43,251 nt of DNA from Opitutaceae bacterium (GCA_030693515.1 JAUYAK010000051.1:1-43251); one strand, 5' to 3'. Counted from the first letter of the stretch, positions 18,307 through 26,602 are shown. Notes: a model not told the origin generated them from the letters alone. Translations and numbers: made by a program.

Positions 18307-20763
18307 ATGGCCGAATCGCAACGCATTGTCCGCGCCTGGCTCGAAACTCCGCTCTCCGGCGTGATCGAGCTCGATCACGACTGGAAGCAGACGCGGCATC
18401 CGCGGTTTTCTCTCGGCCGGCACTGCCTGGCGCCCGCGGCGCTGTCGCCCGCCCCGGTGCTGGCGGCCGCCCGGGCCTACGGCTACGTTTTCAATCCGCG
18501 CGATGGCACGGTGCTGTTTGTCCTCCCGCTTCGGCACGGCTGCGACATCGACCCGGCGCGCGACACGGTCTATCTCGCGGGCGACTTCAACGGCTGGGAA
18601 GCTGCGGTGGGCGACGCCGCGTGGCAGCTCAAGCTGATCGAACTGGAGGGGGAGCACGTGCTCGCGTGGAGCGGAGATGCCGCCCGGTTTCTCGGCGTCG
18701 AGCAGAGGTTCAAGTTTGTCACGGGCGAGCATCAGTGGCTTCAGCCCCCGGACGAGGCGCCCAACCTCGACCGCGACGGGGACAAGAATGTCAACCGCGT
18801 GATCGACCCGCAGCGCACCGGCTGGCACCTGTGGCACTTTCACGTCAACGAACCGCTGAGCCTCGCGGAAACGTGGACCGTGGGCTGGGCCGACGAATTG
18901 GGCGACCGGGTGCGGCTCGTGCCGGGCAGTTTTTTCTACGACCTGAAGACTGATCTGCCGCTCGGCGCGATCGTGCGGGACGGGCAGACGGTGTTTCGGT
19001 TGTTCGCGCCCCGTGCGCGGGGCGTGATGCTCTGGATCGCGTGCGAGGCGGCGCCCGCGGCGGCGAAGAAGGCGCAACGCTTCGCCTTGCAGCTGGCGGA
19101 CGCGGTGGGCGTCTGGGAAATCGCCCTGGATCGCAATCTGCACGGCTGGTTCTACTGGTTCACGATCGATGCGGCGCGGGATGAGCCGGTAGTGCAGACG
19201 TTCGACGCCGGGTTTCGCATCCTCGATCCCTACGCACTGGCGACGGTGGGCCGCGACGGCCCGGGCATCGTGATTGATCGGGCGCAGATCGTCCGGCCGG
19301 CAGATCGGTTTCGCACGCCCGCCTGGCAGGACCTTGTGATCGCGGAGGCGCATGTGCGCGACCTTGTCGCCCAGGCGCCCATCCAGGCCAGCCCGGAGGA
19401 ACGCCGCGGCTTCACGGGGCTGCGGGCGTGGGTGGAGAGCCCCGACTTCCACCTGCACCACCTCGGGGTGAACTGCGTGGAGCTGCAGCCGGTGCACGAG
19501 TTTGATAACGCCACCACGGACGAGTATCACTGGGGCTACATGACCAACAGTTTCTTCGCGCCCGAGAGCAGCTACGCGCTCGAGCCGGAGAAAGCCTCGG
19601 GTGTGCGGGAGTTCCAGGAGCTGGTCGGCGCCTTCCATCGGCGCGGCATGGCGGTGGTGCTCGATGTGGTGTTCAACCATGTGGGCTTGCCGGCGCACCT
19701 GATGGCGATCGACCGGCTCTATTATTTCGAGCAGGACGCGGGCGGCGCCCTCACCAACTGGAGCGGTTGCGGCAACGATCTCCGGGCGCGCTCCGCGATG
19801 GCGCGGCGGCTCATCATCGACAGCTGCACGCATTACATCGAGACCTACGGGGTCGACGGCTTCCGCCTCGACCTCGCCGAGCTGCTCGGCGTCGAGGTGC
19901 TTCGCGAAATCGAGATCGCCCTCAAGCGCGTGAAACCCGACGTGATCCTGATTGCGGAGCCGTGGAGCTTTCGCGGCCACATCGCGGGCGCGCTGCGCGA
20001 CACCGGCTGGGCGTCGTGGAACGATGGGTATCGCGATTTCGTGCGGGGCTACGTGCGCGGCCACGGGGACGGCGCCCGCATGGAGTATTTCCTGCGGGGG
20101 TCGCCGTGGTATTTCGCGAAATGGCCCTCGCAGACGGTGAACTACACGGAGTCCCACGACGACCGCTGCTGGATCGACGCCATCACGGAGAATCCGAATC
20201 ACGACGGCTTCGAGCCCACGGAACGCGATCGCCGCCGCACGCATCTGATGGCCGCGCTGCTCTTCATGTCGGTCGGCATCCCGATGATTGCGGCGGGCCA
20301 GGATTTCCTGCGATCGAAGCGCGGCGTGAACAACACCTACCAGCGCGGCGACCTCAACGCGCTGGACTACCGGCGGCTCCACCGCCAGTCCGGCACGCAC
20401 GCGTATTTCGCGGACTGGATCGCGTTTCGCCGCAGCGAGCACGGCCGGCTACTCCGGCAGTGGGCGCGGCCTGGCGAAGGCTTTCTGCGCAGCTTCACGG
20501 CCGAGGGCACGCCGGCGCTCGCCGCGCTCTACAACGCCGACCATTCGCAGGGTCCGGTGCGGCTGCTCTTCGCGGTCAATCCGGCCACCGAGGACGCCAC
20601 GCTGCCCATCGGCGACGAGATTGCAGGCGCGCCGGGCGCGTGGGAGCTGCTGGCCGATCACGACCGTTTCTATGTCTCCGGATCGCATGGGATGCGTCGT
20701 GCGCCCGAGGCGCAGCTATGGCTGCCGGCACTGGGCTGTGCCCTGTGGATCAGCGGACATTGA
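18307..20763 (+). CDS. GH13 alpha-glucan hydrolase (pullulanase / glycogen-debranching type)
   Basis: This 818-residue glycoside hydrolase family 13 enzyme probably cleaves or debranches alpha-glucans. The N-terminal part has a starch-binding-like segment (VYLAGDFNGWEAA) and then a CBM48-like segment (TVFRLFAPRARGVMLWI). The TIM barrel has region I DVVFNH, region II GFRLDL with nucleophile Asp522, region III LIAEPW with acid/base Glu551 and region IV TESHDD with Asp618. There is no signal peptide, so it is probably cytoplasmic and acts on glycogen. The classical pullulanase YNWGY signature appears as YHWGYMTN. ATG 18307 is chosen over upstream frames in the divergent gap. Confidence 0.88.
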   Translation: MAESQRIVRAWLETPLSGVIELDHDWKQTRHPRFSLGRHCLAPAALSPAPVLAAARAYGYVFNPRDGTVLFVLPLRHGCDIDPARDTVYLAGDFNGWEAAVGDAAWQLKLIELEGEHVLAWSGDAARFLGVEQRFKFVTGEHQWLQPPDEAPNLDRDGDKNVNRVIDPQRTGWHLWHFHVNEPLSLAETWTVGWADELGDRVRLVPGSFFYDLKTDLPLGAIVRDGQTVFRLFAPRARGVMLWIACEAAPAAAKKAQRFALQLADAVGVWEIALDRNLHGWFYWFTIDAARDEPVVQTFDAGFRILDPYALATVGRDGPGIVIDRAQIVRPADRFRTPAWQDLVIAEAHVRDLVAQAPIQASPEERRGFTGLRAWVESPDFHLHHLGVNCVELQPVHEFDNATTDEYHWGYMTNSFFAPESSYALEPEKASGVREFQELVGAFHRRGMAVVLDVVFNHVGLPAHLMAIDRLYYFEQDAGGALTNWSGCGNDLRARSAMARRLIIDSCTHYIETYGVDGFRLDLAELLGVEVLREIEIALKRVKPDVILIAEPWSFRGHIAGALRDTGWASWNDGYRDFVRGYVRGHGDGARMEYFLRGSPWYFAKWPSQTVNYTESHDDRCWIDAITENPNHDGFEPTERDRRRTHLMAALLFMSVGIPMIAAGQDFLRSKRGVNNTYQRGDLNALDYRRLHRQSGTHAYFADWIAFRRSEHGRLLRQWARPGEGFLRSFTAEGTPALAALYNADHSQGPVRLLFAVNPATEDATLPIGDEIAGAPGAWELLADHDRFYVSGSHGMRRAPEAQLWLPALGCALWISGH

Positions 20764-20803
20764 GCAGGGCAGCGGGTGGGAGTCGCAGCCGTGGGCGGCG
20801 GCA

Positions 20804-20841
20804 TGACATTTCCCTGACATCTACGTGACGGCGCGCTGACA
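20804..20841. promoter_or_regulatory. Four 11-base-period TGAC(A/G) direct repeats, candidate OmpR/PhoB-class operator
   Basis: TGACA, TGACA, TGACG and TGACA begin at 20804, 20815, 20826 and 20837, exactly 11 bases apart. On the other strand they read TGTCA/CGTCA. Winged-helix regulators of the OmpR/PhoB family bind tandem half-sites of this period, and TGTCA is the E. coli Pho-box core. An OmpR-type regulator is the third gene downstream, so autoregulation of the block starting at 20893 is likely (inference). The last repeat could also serve as a -35 element. Confidence 0.6.
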
Positions 20842-20855
20842 ACCGCCGCGGCGGT
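20842..20855. promoter_or_regulatory. Perfect 14-base palindrome beside the TGACA array
   Basis: ACCGCCGCGGCGGT is a perfect palindrome that abuts the last TGACA repeat and ends 37 bases before the vWA gene start. It lies where a -35/-10 spacer would fall if the last repeat served as -35, so it could be a second operator or a short hairpin. GC-rich DNA makes chance palindromes commoner. Confidence 0.35.
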
Positions 20856-20892
20856 TTGTGGTTCAATCGGTGGGTCGAAATCACGACTCACC

Positions 20893-22254
20893 ATGAAAAA
20901 CACATTGTTCATCTCTCTCGCGGTCGCGCTGCTTGGCGCGATGTCGCTCGCGCTCTCGGCCAAAACCGTGACCGCCGCTGCTCCCGCCGGTTTGGTCCGC
21001 CTGCGCGTCGATGTCGATCGCGCGGTGCTGCCCGCCAACACCACGGAAAAAACGATTGTGAAAATCGGCCTCGATTGTGTGCGGCCGCCGCGCCGCGACA
21101 TGCGGCCGCCGGTCAACCTCGCCCTGGTCATCGACCGCTCCGGCTCGATGGCGGGGGACAAAATCGCCAAGGCCCGCGAGGCCGCGCTCGAAGCCGTGCA
21201 ACGCCTCGCGCCTGACGACATCGTGGCCTTGGTGGTTTACGACACCACGGTGCAGACGCTCGTGCCGGCCCAGCGCGTGGGCGACGGGCGCCGGCTGGAG
21301 CGCGCGATCCGCGGCATCGAGGTCGCGGGCAACACCGCCCTCTATGGCGGCGTGGCACGCGGGGCCGATGAGGTGCGCCGCCACATGGAGGATCGGCGGT
21401 TTGTGAATCGCGTTATTTTGCTTTCCGACGGGCTGGCCAACGTCGGGCCGAGCTCGCCCGAGGAGCTGGGCCGGCTCGGCGCCTCGCTCGTGAAGGAGGG
21501 CATATCGGTGACGACCATCGGCCTCGGCCTCGGCTTCAACGAGGATCTCATGACGCGCCTCGCGCAGCGCAGCGATGGCAACACCTACTTCGTCGAGCAC
21601 AGCGCGGACCTGCCGCGCATCTTTGCGGCGGAACTCGGCGATGTGCTGAACGTCGTCGCCCGCCGCGTGGTGATTGAGATCGAGTTTCCCATGGGCGTGC
21701 GACCGATAAATTTTGTCGGCCGCGATGGCGTGATCCGCGGGCAGCGCGCGGAGCTGACGCTCAACCAGCTCTACGGCGGGCAGGAGAAATTCGCGCTGAT
21801 CGAGGTGGAGGTGTCGCCTTCGCGTCCCGGCGCCGAGCTTGAGATCGCCCAAGCGCGAGTGCGCTACGAAGACGCGCTCAACCAGCGCGCGACCACGCTC
21901 ACGGCGAAGCGTAGCGTGCAGTTCAGCGCAAGCCAGGCGGCGGTGGTGGCGTCTGCGGATCACAAGGTCCAGGCCGATTGGGCGGCGAATACTCTGGCTG
22001 TGGCAAAGGATGAGGCGGTTGCCCTCGTCGATGCCGGCCAGCGCGATCAGGCGGCGGCGAAGATGCGCCAGCGAGCCGACGAAGTGCGTGCGATGGGCAG
22101 CGCCTATGGAAATTTTGCGCTGCAGGAAGCCGCCGCTCCCGCCGCCGCTGCGGCGGATCGGGTGGAGAAGGAAGGCCTCGGCAATGTGGAGCGGAAAAAC
22201 TACCGCGCCGAGAGCGCCGCGACGCGCAGTCAACAATCCACGGGCTCGCCCTGA
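20893..22254 (+). CDS. Secreted von Willebrand factor A domain protein
   Basis: This 453-residue exported protein has an N-terminal signal peptide (MKNTLFISLAVALLGAMS, then an Ala-rich cleavage region). A vWA domain lies at about residues 72-250, with an intact MIDAS metal site: DRSGS (Asp81, Ser83, Ser85), a Thr in the TALYGG loop and the DGLAN Asp. A beta-rich domain follows, then a low-complexity Ala/Glu/Arg tail. vWA domains bind protein ligands through a metal ion. It heads a block with a histidine kinase and a response regulator, so it may supply or modulate the kinase signal (inference). It resembles YfbK-type vWA proteins but lacks their N-terminal part. Confidence 0.9.
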   Translation: MKNTLFISLAVALLGAMSLALSAKTVTAAAPAGLVRLRVDVDRAVLPANTTEKTIVKIGLDCVRPPRRDMRPPVNLALVIDRSGSMAGDKIAKAREAALEAVQRLAPDDIVALVVYDTTVQTLVPAQRVGDGRRLERAIRGIEVAGNTALYGGVARGADEVRRHMEDRRFVNRVILLSDGLANVGPSSPEELGRLGASLVKEGISVTTIGLGLGFNEDLMTRLAQRSDGNTYFVEHSADLPRIFAAELGDVLNVVARRVVIEIEFPMGVRPINFVGRDGVIRGQRAELTLNQLYGGQEKFALIEVEVSPSRPGAELEIAQARVRYEDALNQRATTLTAKRSVQFSASQAAVVASADHKVQADWAANTLAVAKDEAVALVDAGQRDQAAAKMRQRADEVRAMGSAYGNFALQEAAAPAAAAADRVEKEGLGNVERKNYRAESAATRSQQSTGSP

Positions 22255-22261
22255 TCGATGC

Positions 22262-22330
22262 AGCGGCGGGCGTCCCTGCCCGCGTGGTCTGGCGAATGCT
22301 CTGAACCGGCGGGCCGGGACGCCCGCCGCT
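22262..22330. repeat. Long imperfect palindrome (REP-like hairpin) between vWA and kinase genes
   Basis: AGCGGCGGGCGTCCC at 22262-22276 is the exact reverse complement of 22316-22330. After one mismatch the stem continues with GCCCGC (22278-22283) against GCGGGC (22309-22314), leaving about 25 bases in the loop. No T tract follows, so it is not a typical terminator. It may be a REP-type dispersed repeat, an attenuator, or an RNA-stability element lowering kinase expression relative to the vWA gene. Confidence 0.7.
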
Positions 22331-22381
22331 ACTCGCCTGAGCTGCGCTTCCCTTCTTTCCAACCGTCACCCTTGCGTTACC

Positions 22382-24250
22382 GTGCCCGCTGTGTCGCCCG
22401 TCTCGCGCCGCATCTTTCTCTACTGGCTCCTGCTGCTGGTGCCGACGCTCGTGGTCGGCGGCGGGGCCGTGGTGCTCCTGCAGCGCGAGCAGGCGCGGCT
22501 GGCGGAACGCAGCGCTTATGCCGATGAGGCGCGCCGGGCGGCGATGGCCGCCCGCGCTCGCCTGATCGTGGAGAATGTCGAGCTGCTCGTGGGGGATGTG
22601 CAGACGGGCTTGCTCGATGCTCTCACGACGGAACCCGCGGCGAGGCTTGATGATTTTCTGACCCATCTCGAGCAGACCAACCCGCTCGTGCGGGTCGCAT
22701 TCCGGGCGGCGGCCGATGGGAAGTTGCTCCGGCCGACCGCGCTGTCGGGCGGAGAAAACGCGGCGTGGTCGCTGCGGCAATTTGGCGCCCAGCCACCGTG
22801 GAGGGCTGAGGCCGAAGCACACGACGAGAAGGGTAAGCTGGAAAAGAAGATGGCCGAGCCGGAGGCGCGAAAAGAAGTCTCGGCCAATGTCCTGCAAGTG
22901 CAGTCGGCGCGCCGCGACGTGCAGGACCTCGCGCGCAACCGCAGCAGCTATGCGAACCAAGAGGCGGCGGGGCAGGGCGCAATGGCGGACGCGGCACCAG
23001 CGGCACCCGCCTCCGCCGCGGCTGAGCAATCGAAAATCACGCTCGGGGCGGTGTTCTCGTCCGGCTCTCGCGCGTCGGCGGCGGCCAAATCGGCTCCTCC
23101 GGAGGCTAAGGCAGCGTCTGTCGCGAAGGACGCTGTCGCGCGCGATCGTCGCGGCTGGGTGCCGGCGGCAGTCGATGGCCGGCTGCGTGTTGTCGGCTGG
23201 TTGCAGCCGGGTGGCGCGGGCGAAGTGCGTGGAGTAGAACTTGAGCTGGCGGCGATCATCAGTCGTCTTTCGGGCGCGCTGCCGGCGGAGATCGAGCGCG
23301 GCGACGGTTACGCGCTGCGGGACGAACTCGGCCGAGTGTTGCACCAGGCGGGCGTGATTCCGAGCGGCGCCGAGCCGATGCTGCGGGTGCCGCTCGCAGC
23401 GGCGCTGCTGCCCGGGTGGGAAGTGAGCGCGTATTTCACGCCGTTGGCCGCGGACTCGAGTGGCGGCTTCGGTTTCTTCGGACTGGGCGTGCTGCTCATT
23501 GGGATTTTTGTGGCGGCCATCTTGGCCGGTGGGTCGCTGCTGCTCTGGCAGGCGCGGCGCAGCGAGGAGGAGGCAGCGCAGAAGACCTCCTTCGTCGCCA
23601 ACGTCTCGCACGAGTTCAAGACGCCGCTCACCACCATCCGCCTCTACGCCGAACTGCTCGAGCAGGGCCGCGTCCGCGATGCGGCGCAGGGGAGCGACTA
23701 CCTGCGCACGATCGGACGCGAGACGCAGCGGCTCGCGCGGCTCGTGAACAACGCCCTCGATTTCAGCCGGCTCGAGCAGGGCCGGAAGAAATACGCGCGC
23801 GATGCCGTTGATCTCGCGGGGGAACTGGATCGGGTGCTCGACGCGCAAGCGCCGCGCCTCGCGGAGGCGGGCCTTGTGTTGCGGCGCGATTTGCCCGGCA
23901 CGTTGCCCGTCATCACCGACCGCGACGCCGTCGAGCAGATCGTGCTCAACTTGATCGACAACGCCTGCAAATACGCGGCCGACGGCGGCGAGATTGCAGT
24001 GAGTGCCGCGGCGGGCCCACGGGGCGGTGCCGAGGTGCGGGTGGCCGATCGCGGGCCAGGTGTGCCGGCCGAGCATCACGAGCGCATCTTCGAGAAGTTT
24101 CACCGGGTCGATGACGCCCTTACCGCGGAAAAGACCGGCGCGGGCCTCGGCCTCAGCATTGCGCGCCAGCTCGCACGCGGACTCGGCGGTGAGCTGCGCT
24201 GTGCGCCCCGGGCCAGCGGGGGCGCGGAGTTCATCCTCACGCTGCCATGA
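22382..24250 (+). CDS. Sensor histidine kinase with long extracytoplasmic insert
   Basis: This 622-residue membrane kinase has TM1 at about residues 11-33 and TM2 at about 362-388, with an extracytoplasmic part of about 330 residues between. Roughly residues 140-260 of that part are low-complexity Ala/Glu/Lys/Ser. The HisKA box is SFVANVSHEFKTPLTTIRLY with phospho-acceptor His410. The ATPase has the N box QIVLNLIDNACKYA, the G1 box VADRGPGVP, the F box FEKFHRVDD and the G2 box GAGLGLSIARQL. No HAMP domain is evident. The start is GTG 22382 (GTG 22391 is possible); upstream frames run into the vWA gene. The stop overlaps the regulator ATG. Confidence 0.92.
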   Translation: MPAVSPVSRRIFLYWLLLLVPTLVVGGGAVVLLQREQARLAERSAYADEARRAAMAARARLIVENVELLVGDVQTGLLDALTTEPAARLDDFLTHLEQTNPLVRVAFRAAADGKLLRPTALSGGENAAWSLRQFGAQPPWRAEAEAHDEKGKLEKKMAEPEARKEVSANVLQVQSARRDVQDLARNRSSYANQEAAGQGAMADAAPAAPASAAAEQSKITLGAVFSSGSRASAAAKSAPPEAKAASVAKDAVARDRRGWVPAAVDGRLRVVGWLQPGGAGEVRGVELELAAIISRLSGALPAEIERGDGYALRDELGRVLHQAGVIPSGAEPMLRVPLAAALLPGWEVSAYFTPLAADSSGGFGFFGLGVLLIGIFVAAILAGGSLLLWQARRSEEEAAQKTSFVANVSHEFKTPLTTIRLYAELLEQGRVRDAAQGSDYLRTIGRETQRLARLVNNALDFSRLEQGRKKYARDAVDLAGELDRVLDAQAPRLAEAGLVLRRDLPGTLPVITDRDAVEQIVLNLIDNACKYAADGGEIAVSAAAGPRGGAEVRVADRGPGVPAEHHERIFEKFHRVDDALTAEKTGAGLGLSIARQLARGLGGELRCAPRASGGAEFILTLP

Positions 24251-24954
24251 AAGCCAAGATACTCCTCGCCGAAGACGACACCAACATCCGCCTCGGCCTC
24301 GTCGCCACGCTGGAAAGCGACGGCTACGCGGTGACGGCTGCGGGTGACGGGGCGCAGGCGCTGAAGCTTTTTCCGCAGGAGAAATTCGACCTCGTGCTGC
24401 TCGACGTGATGATGCCCAAGGCGAGTGGTTACGATGTCTGCCGTGAGCTGCGGGCCCGCGGCTCGCGGGTGCCGGTCCTCTTCCTTACGGCCAAGGGCGA
24501 GGAGATCGACAAGGTTGTGGGCCTCAAGCTCGGCGCTGACGACTACGTCACCAAACCCTTCGGCGTGCATGAGCTGCTCGCGCGGGTGGAGGCGCTGCTG
24601 CGCCGCGCGCGGAGTGGGCGTGAAATGGAATCACCCGCTTTGCCGCCTGTCTTCCGGCTCGGCGCCGCCGAGATTGATCGGCGGAAATTCACGGCGACGG
24701 CGGCCGGCCGGGCGACTGCACTCACCGCGCGGGAGCTGAAGCTCGCGGAGGTCTTTGCGGCACATCCTGGGGAGGTGCTGACGCGCGACGCGCTGCTCAA
24801 CGCAGTGTGGGGGGTCGATTACTTCGGCACCACCCGCACGCTCGACCAGCACGTCGCCCAGCTCCGCAAGAAAATCGAAGCTGAGCACGATACGCCCTCC
24901 GTCATCGTGACGGTGCACGGCGTGGGGTATCGCTGCGAGGGTGGAGCGCGCTGA
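24247..24954 (+). CDS. OmpR/PhoB-family response regulator
   Basis: A 235-residue DNA-binding regulator starts with an ATGA overlap on the kinase stop, so the two form a cognate pair. The receiver domain has the acidic pocket AEDD, phospho-acceptor Asp53 (LVLLDVMMPK), the Thr in VLFLTAKG and the Lys in DDYVTKPFG. The C-terminal winged helix has LTARELKLAEVFAAHPGEVL, then TRTLDQHVAQLRKKIE and VHGVGYRCE. This family binds 11-base-period tandem sites, such as the array at 20804-20841 ahead of the vWA gene. The signal sensed is unknown. Confidence 0.94.
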   Translation: MKAKILLAEDDTNIRLGLVATLESDGYAVTAAGDGAQALKLFPQEKFDLVLLDVMMPKASGYDVCRELRARGSRVPVLFLTAKGEEIDKVVGLKLGADDYVTKPFGVHELLARVEALLRRARSGREMESPALPPVFRLGAAEIDRRKFTATAAGRATALTARELKLAEVFAAHPGEVLTRDALLNAVWGVDYFGTTRTLDQHVAQLRKKIEAEHDTPSVIVTVHGVGYRCEGGAR

Positions 24955-24971
24955 CGCCAACGCGCTCCACC
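24940..24971. terminator. Hairpin between convergent genes
   Basis: GGTGGAGCGCG ending at 24950 pairs with CGCGCTCCAC(C) starting at 24961, leaving a 10-base loop that contains the regulator stop codon. It lies exactly between the convergent regulator and isomerase genes, so it may act on both strands. There is no T run on either side, so it would be an unusual terminator or an RNA 3'-end stabiliser. Confidence 0.5.
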
Positions 24972-25895
24972 TCAGACGTTGCAGAGTTGCACCGCGGCGC
25001 GCAGCGACGTGAGCGCATCGCGCTTCGGAAGGAATTCCTGGCCCACGAAACCGCGGAAGCCCGTCGCCTTGATCGCGCGCATGATGGGCGGGTAGTTGAG
25101 CTCCTGCTGATCCTGCGGCTCGAACTCGTTGCGGCCGGGATTGCCGGCGGTGTGGTAGTGCGCGATGTAGGGGTGGTTCGCCTTGATGGTGGCAATCACG
25201 TCGCCCTCCATGATCTGCATGTGGTAGATGTCGTAGAGGAGCTTGAAGCGTTCGGAGCCGACCCGCTTCACCAGCTCGACGCCCCACGAGGTATGGTCGC
25301 ACATGTAGTCCTTGTGGTTCACCTTCGAGTTGAGCAGCTCCATCACGACGGTGACGCGGCGCTGCTCGGCGATGTCCATGATGCGCTTGAGTCCGATCGC
25401 GCAGTTTTCCAGGCCCTGCTGATCGTCCATCTTCTCGCGGTTGCCTGAGAAGCAGATGACCTGGTCGAAGCCGGCATCGGCGACCTCGCCGATGCGCTTG
25501 GTGTAGATCTCGACGAGGGTGTCGTGATGTTCGACGCGGTTGAAGGCCTTGGGGATGCCGCCGACGGTCACGCCCTGCGGGGTCTTGCCCGTGGGATTGC
25601 TGACCATCGCGCAGCGCAGGCCATATTTCTTCAACGTGGGGAAGTCGTCCGGATTGAGGAGTTCGACGGACTCGAGGCCCATCTCCTTGGCCGCGGCGGC
25701 GAAGGGATCGAGCGCGATGTCCTTGAAGCACCATTTGCAGACGGACTGGCGCAGGGCGAGGGCGGGCAAAGGCATCGCGGCGGCGGCCGCAGCCTTGGCG
25801 GTATCGGCGGCGCGCGTGCGCGAGAGCGAACCGGCAACGAGGGCGGCGCCGGCAAAATTACGAAGGGCGGTGCGACGGGAGATGGGCGAGGGCAT
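24972..25895 (-). CDS. Tat-exported sugar phosphate isomerase/epimerase (hydroxypyruvate isomerase-like)
   Basis: A 307-residue TIM-barrel protein of the AP-endonuclease-2/xylose-isomerase-like family. The N-terminus is a twin-arginine signal (SRRTALRNFAGAALVAGSL), so it is probably exported folded. Metal-site segments resembling hydroxypyruvate isomerase are VVMELLNSK, LLYDIYHMQIMEGD, HYHTAGNPGRNEFEP and the C-terminal FVGQEF. The substrate is unknown; Verrucomicrobia and Planctomycetes often carry many such exported isomerases near sugar catabolism, but no sugar genes are adjacent. I use ATG 25895 to place the Tat motif near the N-terminus; ATG 25919 is possible. Confidence 0.88.
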   Translation of the reverse strand: MPSPISRRTALRNFAGAALVAGSLSRTRAADTAKAAAAAAMPLPALALRQSVCKWCFKDIALDPFAAAAKEMGLESVELLNPDDFPTLKKYGLRCAMVSNPTGKTPQGVTVGGIPKAFNRVEHHDTLVEIYTKRIGEVADAGFDQVICFSGNREKMDDQQGLENCAIGLKRIMDIAEQRRVTVVMELLNSKVNHKDYMCDHTSWGVELVKRVGSERFKLLYDIYHMQIMEGDVIATIKANHPYIAHYHTAGNPGRNEFEPQDQQELNYPPIMRAIKATGFRGFVGQEFLPKRDALTSLRAAVQLCNV

Positions 25896-25984
25896 GGGGA
25901 AGGGGATGGTCCTCAACATTCCCGCCGCGCCTTGGCTTTGGCAAGCGCGCGTGAGGCCGGCCGCCGCGCGGGGCACCCCTTGAG

Positions 25985-26470
25985 CTAGGTCGCCGCCGCT
26001 CGGGCCGGGGACACGCCAAAAAATTCCACCATGTGAGAAATCTCGGCATAGCCGCGAGCCAGCAGCTGGCGTTGCACGCCGTCGATGGCGCGGCGCAACT
26101 CCGCGGCGAGCTCAGGCTCGAGGGCGTCGATGCGTTGCGTGGTCTTGCACACCACGTGGTAGCTGGCCGGCTGGTTGAGGCTGAGCTCGTAGAGGGCGGT
26201 GCCGTTGTGGAAAAAGGAACGACGCACGACCCCCAGCTCTTCAAAAGCCGCCATGCTGCGATAAATCGTGACGAGGTCGCAGCATTCCGCGCCCACGTCG
26301 GCGTGGATCTGTTCGATGGTGGAGGGGCCCCCGCGCGAGGCGAGGGCGGTGAGCATCGCGATCCGCGGCTTGGTCACCCGCCCGCCCGCAGCCCGTAGCT
26401 TGGCCGATGCGAGCGCTATCACGCTGGCGGCACCGGCAAACGGGCTGTTGGACTGCGTTGTCGAGATCAT
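25985..26470 (-). CDS. Fur-family transcriptional regulator
   Basis: A 161-residue protein with the Fur winged helix: GGRVTKPRIAMLTAL, then STIEQIHADVG and the recognition-helix segment CDLVTIYRSMAAFEELGVV. The dimerisation half follows (FFHNGTALYELSLN). Where Fur has an HHHHxxC..C segment, this protein reads ASYHVVCKTTQRID, and both CxxC pairs of the structural zinc site are missing. It may sense iron, zinc, manganese, peroxide or nothing; sequence alone does not tell. It is divergent from the Minf_1886-like gene, and an AT-rich imperfect palindrome overlaps its promoter region. A reading extending to 28960 is spurious. Confidence 0.85.
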   Translation of the reverse strand: MISTTQSNSPFAGAASVIALASAKLRAAGGRVTKPRIAMLTALASRGGPSTIEQIHADVGAECCDLVTIYRSMAAFEELGVVRRSFFHNGTALYELSLNQPASYHVVCKTTQRIDALEPELAAELRRAIDGVQRQLLARGYAEISHMVEFFGVSPARAAAT

Positions 26471-26480
26471 GCTGGGATGG

Positions 26481-26499
26481 GGGATAATTATGAAATCCC
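26481..26499. promoter_or_regulatory. Candidate Fur-type box upstream of the fur-like gene
   Basis: GGGAT at 26481-26485 and ATCCC at 26495-26499 frame an AT-rich core (ATAATTAT at 26484-26491), a 19-base imperfect palindrome in otherwise GC-rich DNA. It lies 11 bases upstream of the fur-like start codon, where an autoregulatory site or the -10 would be expected. The arms are only five bases, so the evidence is modest. Confidence 0.4.
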
Positions 26500-26602
26500 G
26501 GTGTGCGGGCGGAGGGAATCCACGATTGATCAGACAGTCCAGCGGTCGCGAACGGTGGGATTGCGCGTTCGTCGCGGCTGTGCCACGTTTACTGCCCGAA
26601 AA

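Noticed and set aside
18199-20442. Upstream extension of the helical-repeat lipoprotein (1172 residues in total)
   Set aside because: Antisense to the GH13 enzyme, whose catalytic motifs are complete; the signal peptide at 18198 marks the true start.
22258-22527. Small plus-strand frame starting in the hairpin
   Set aside because: It overlaps the kinase start in another frame and its sequence is explained by the palindrome and GC bias.
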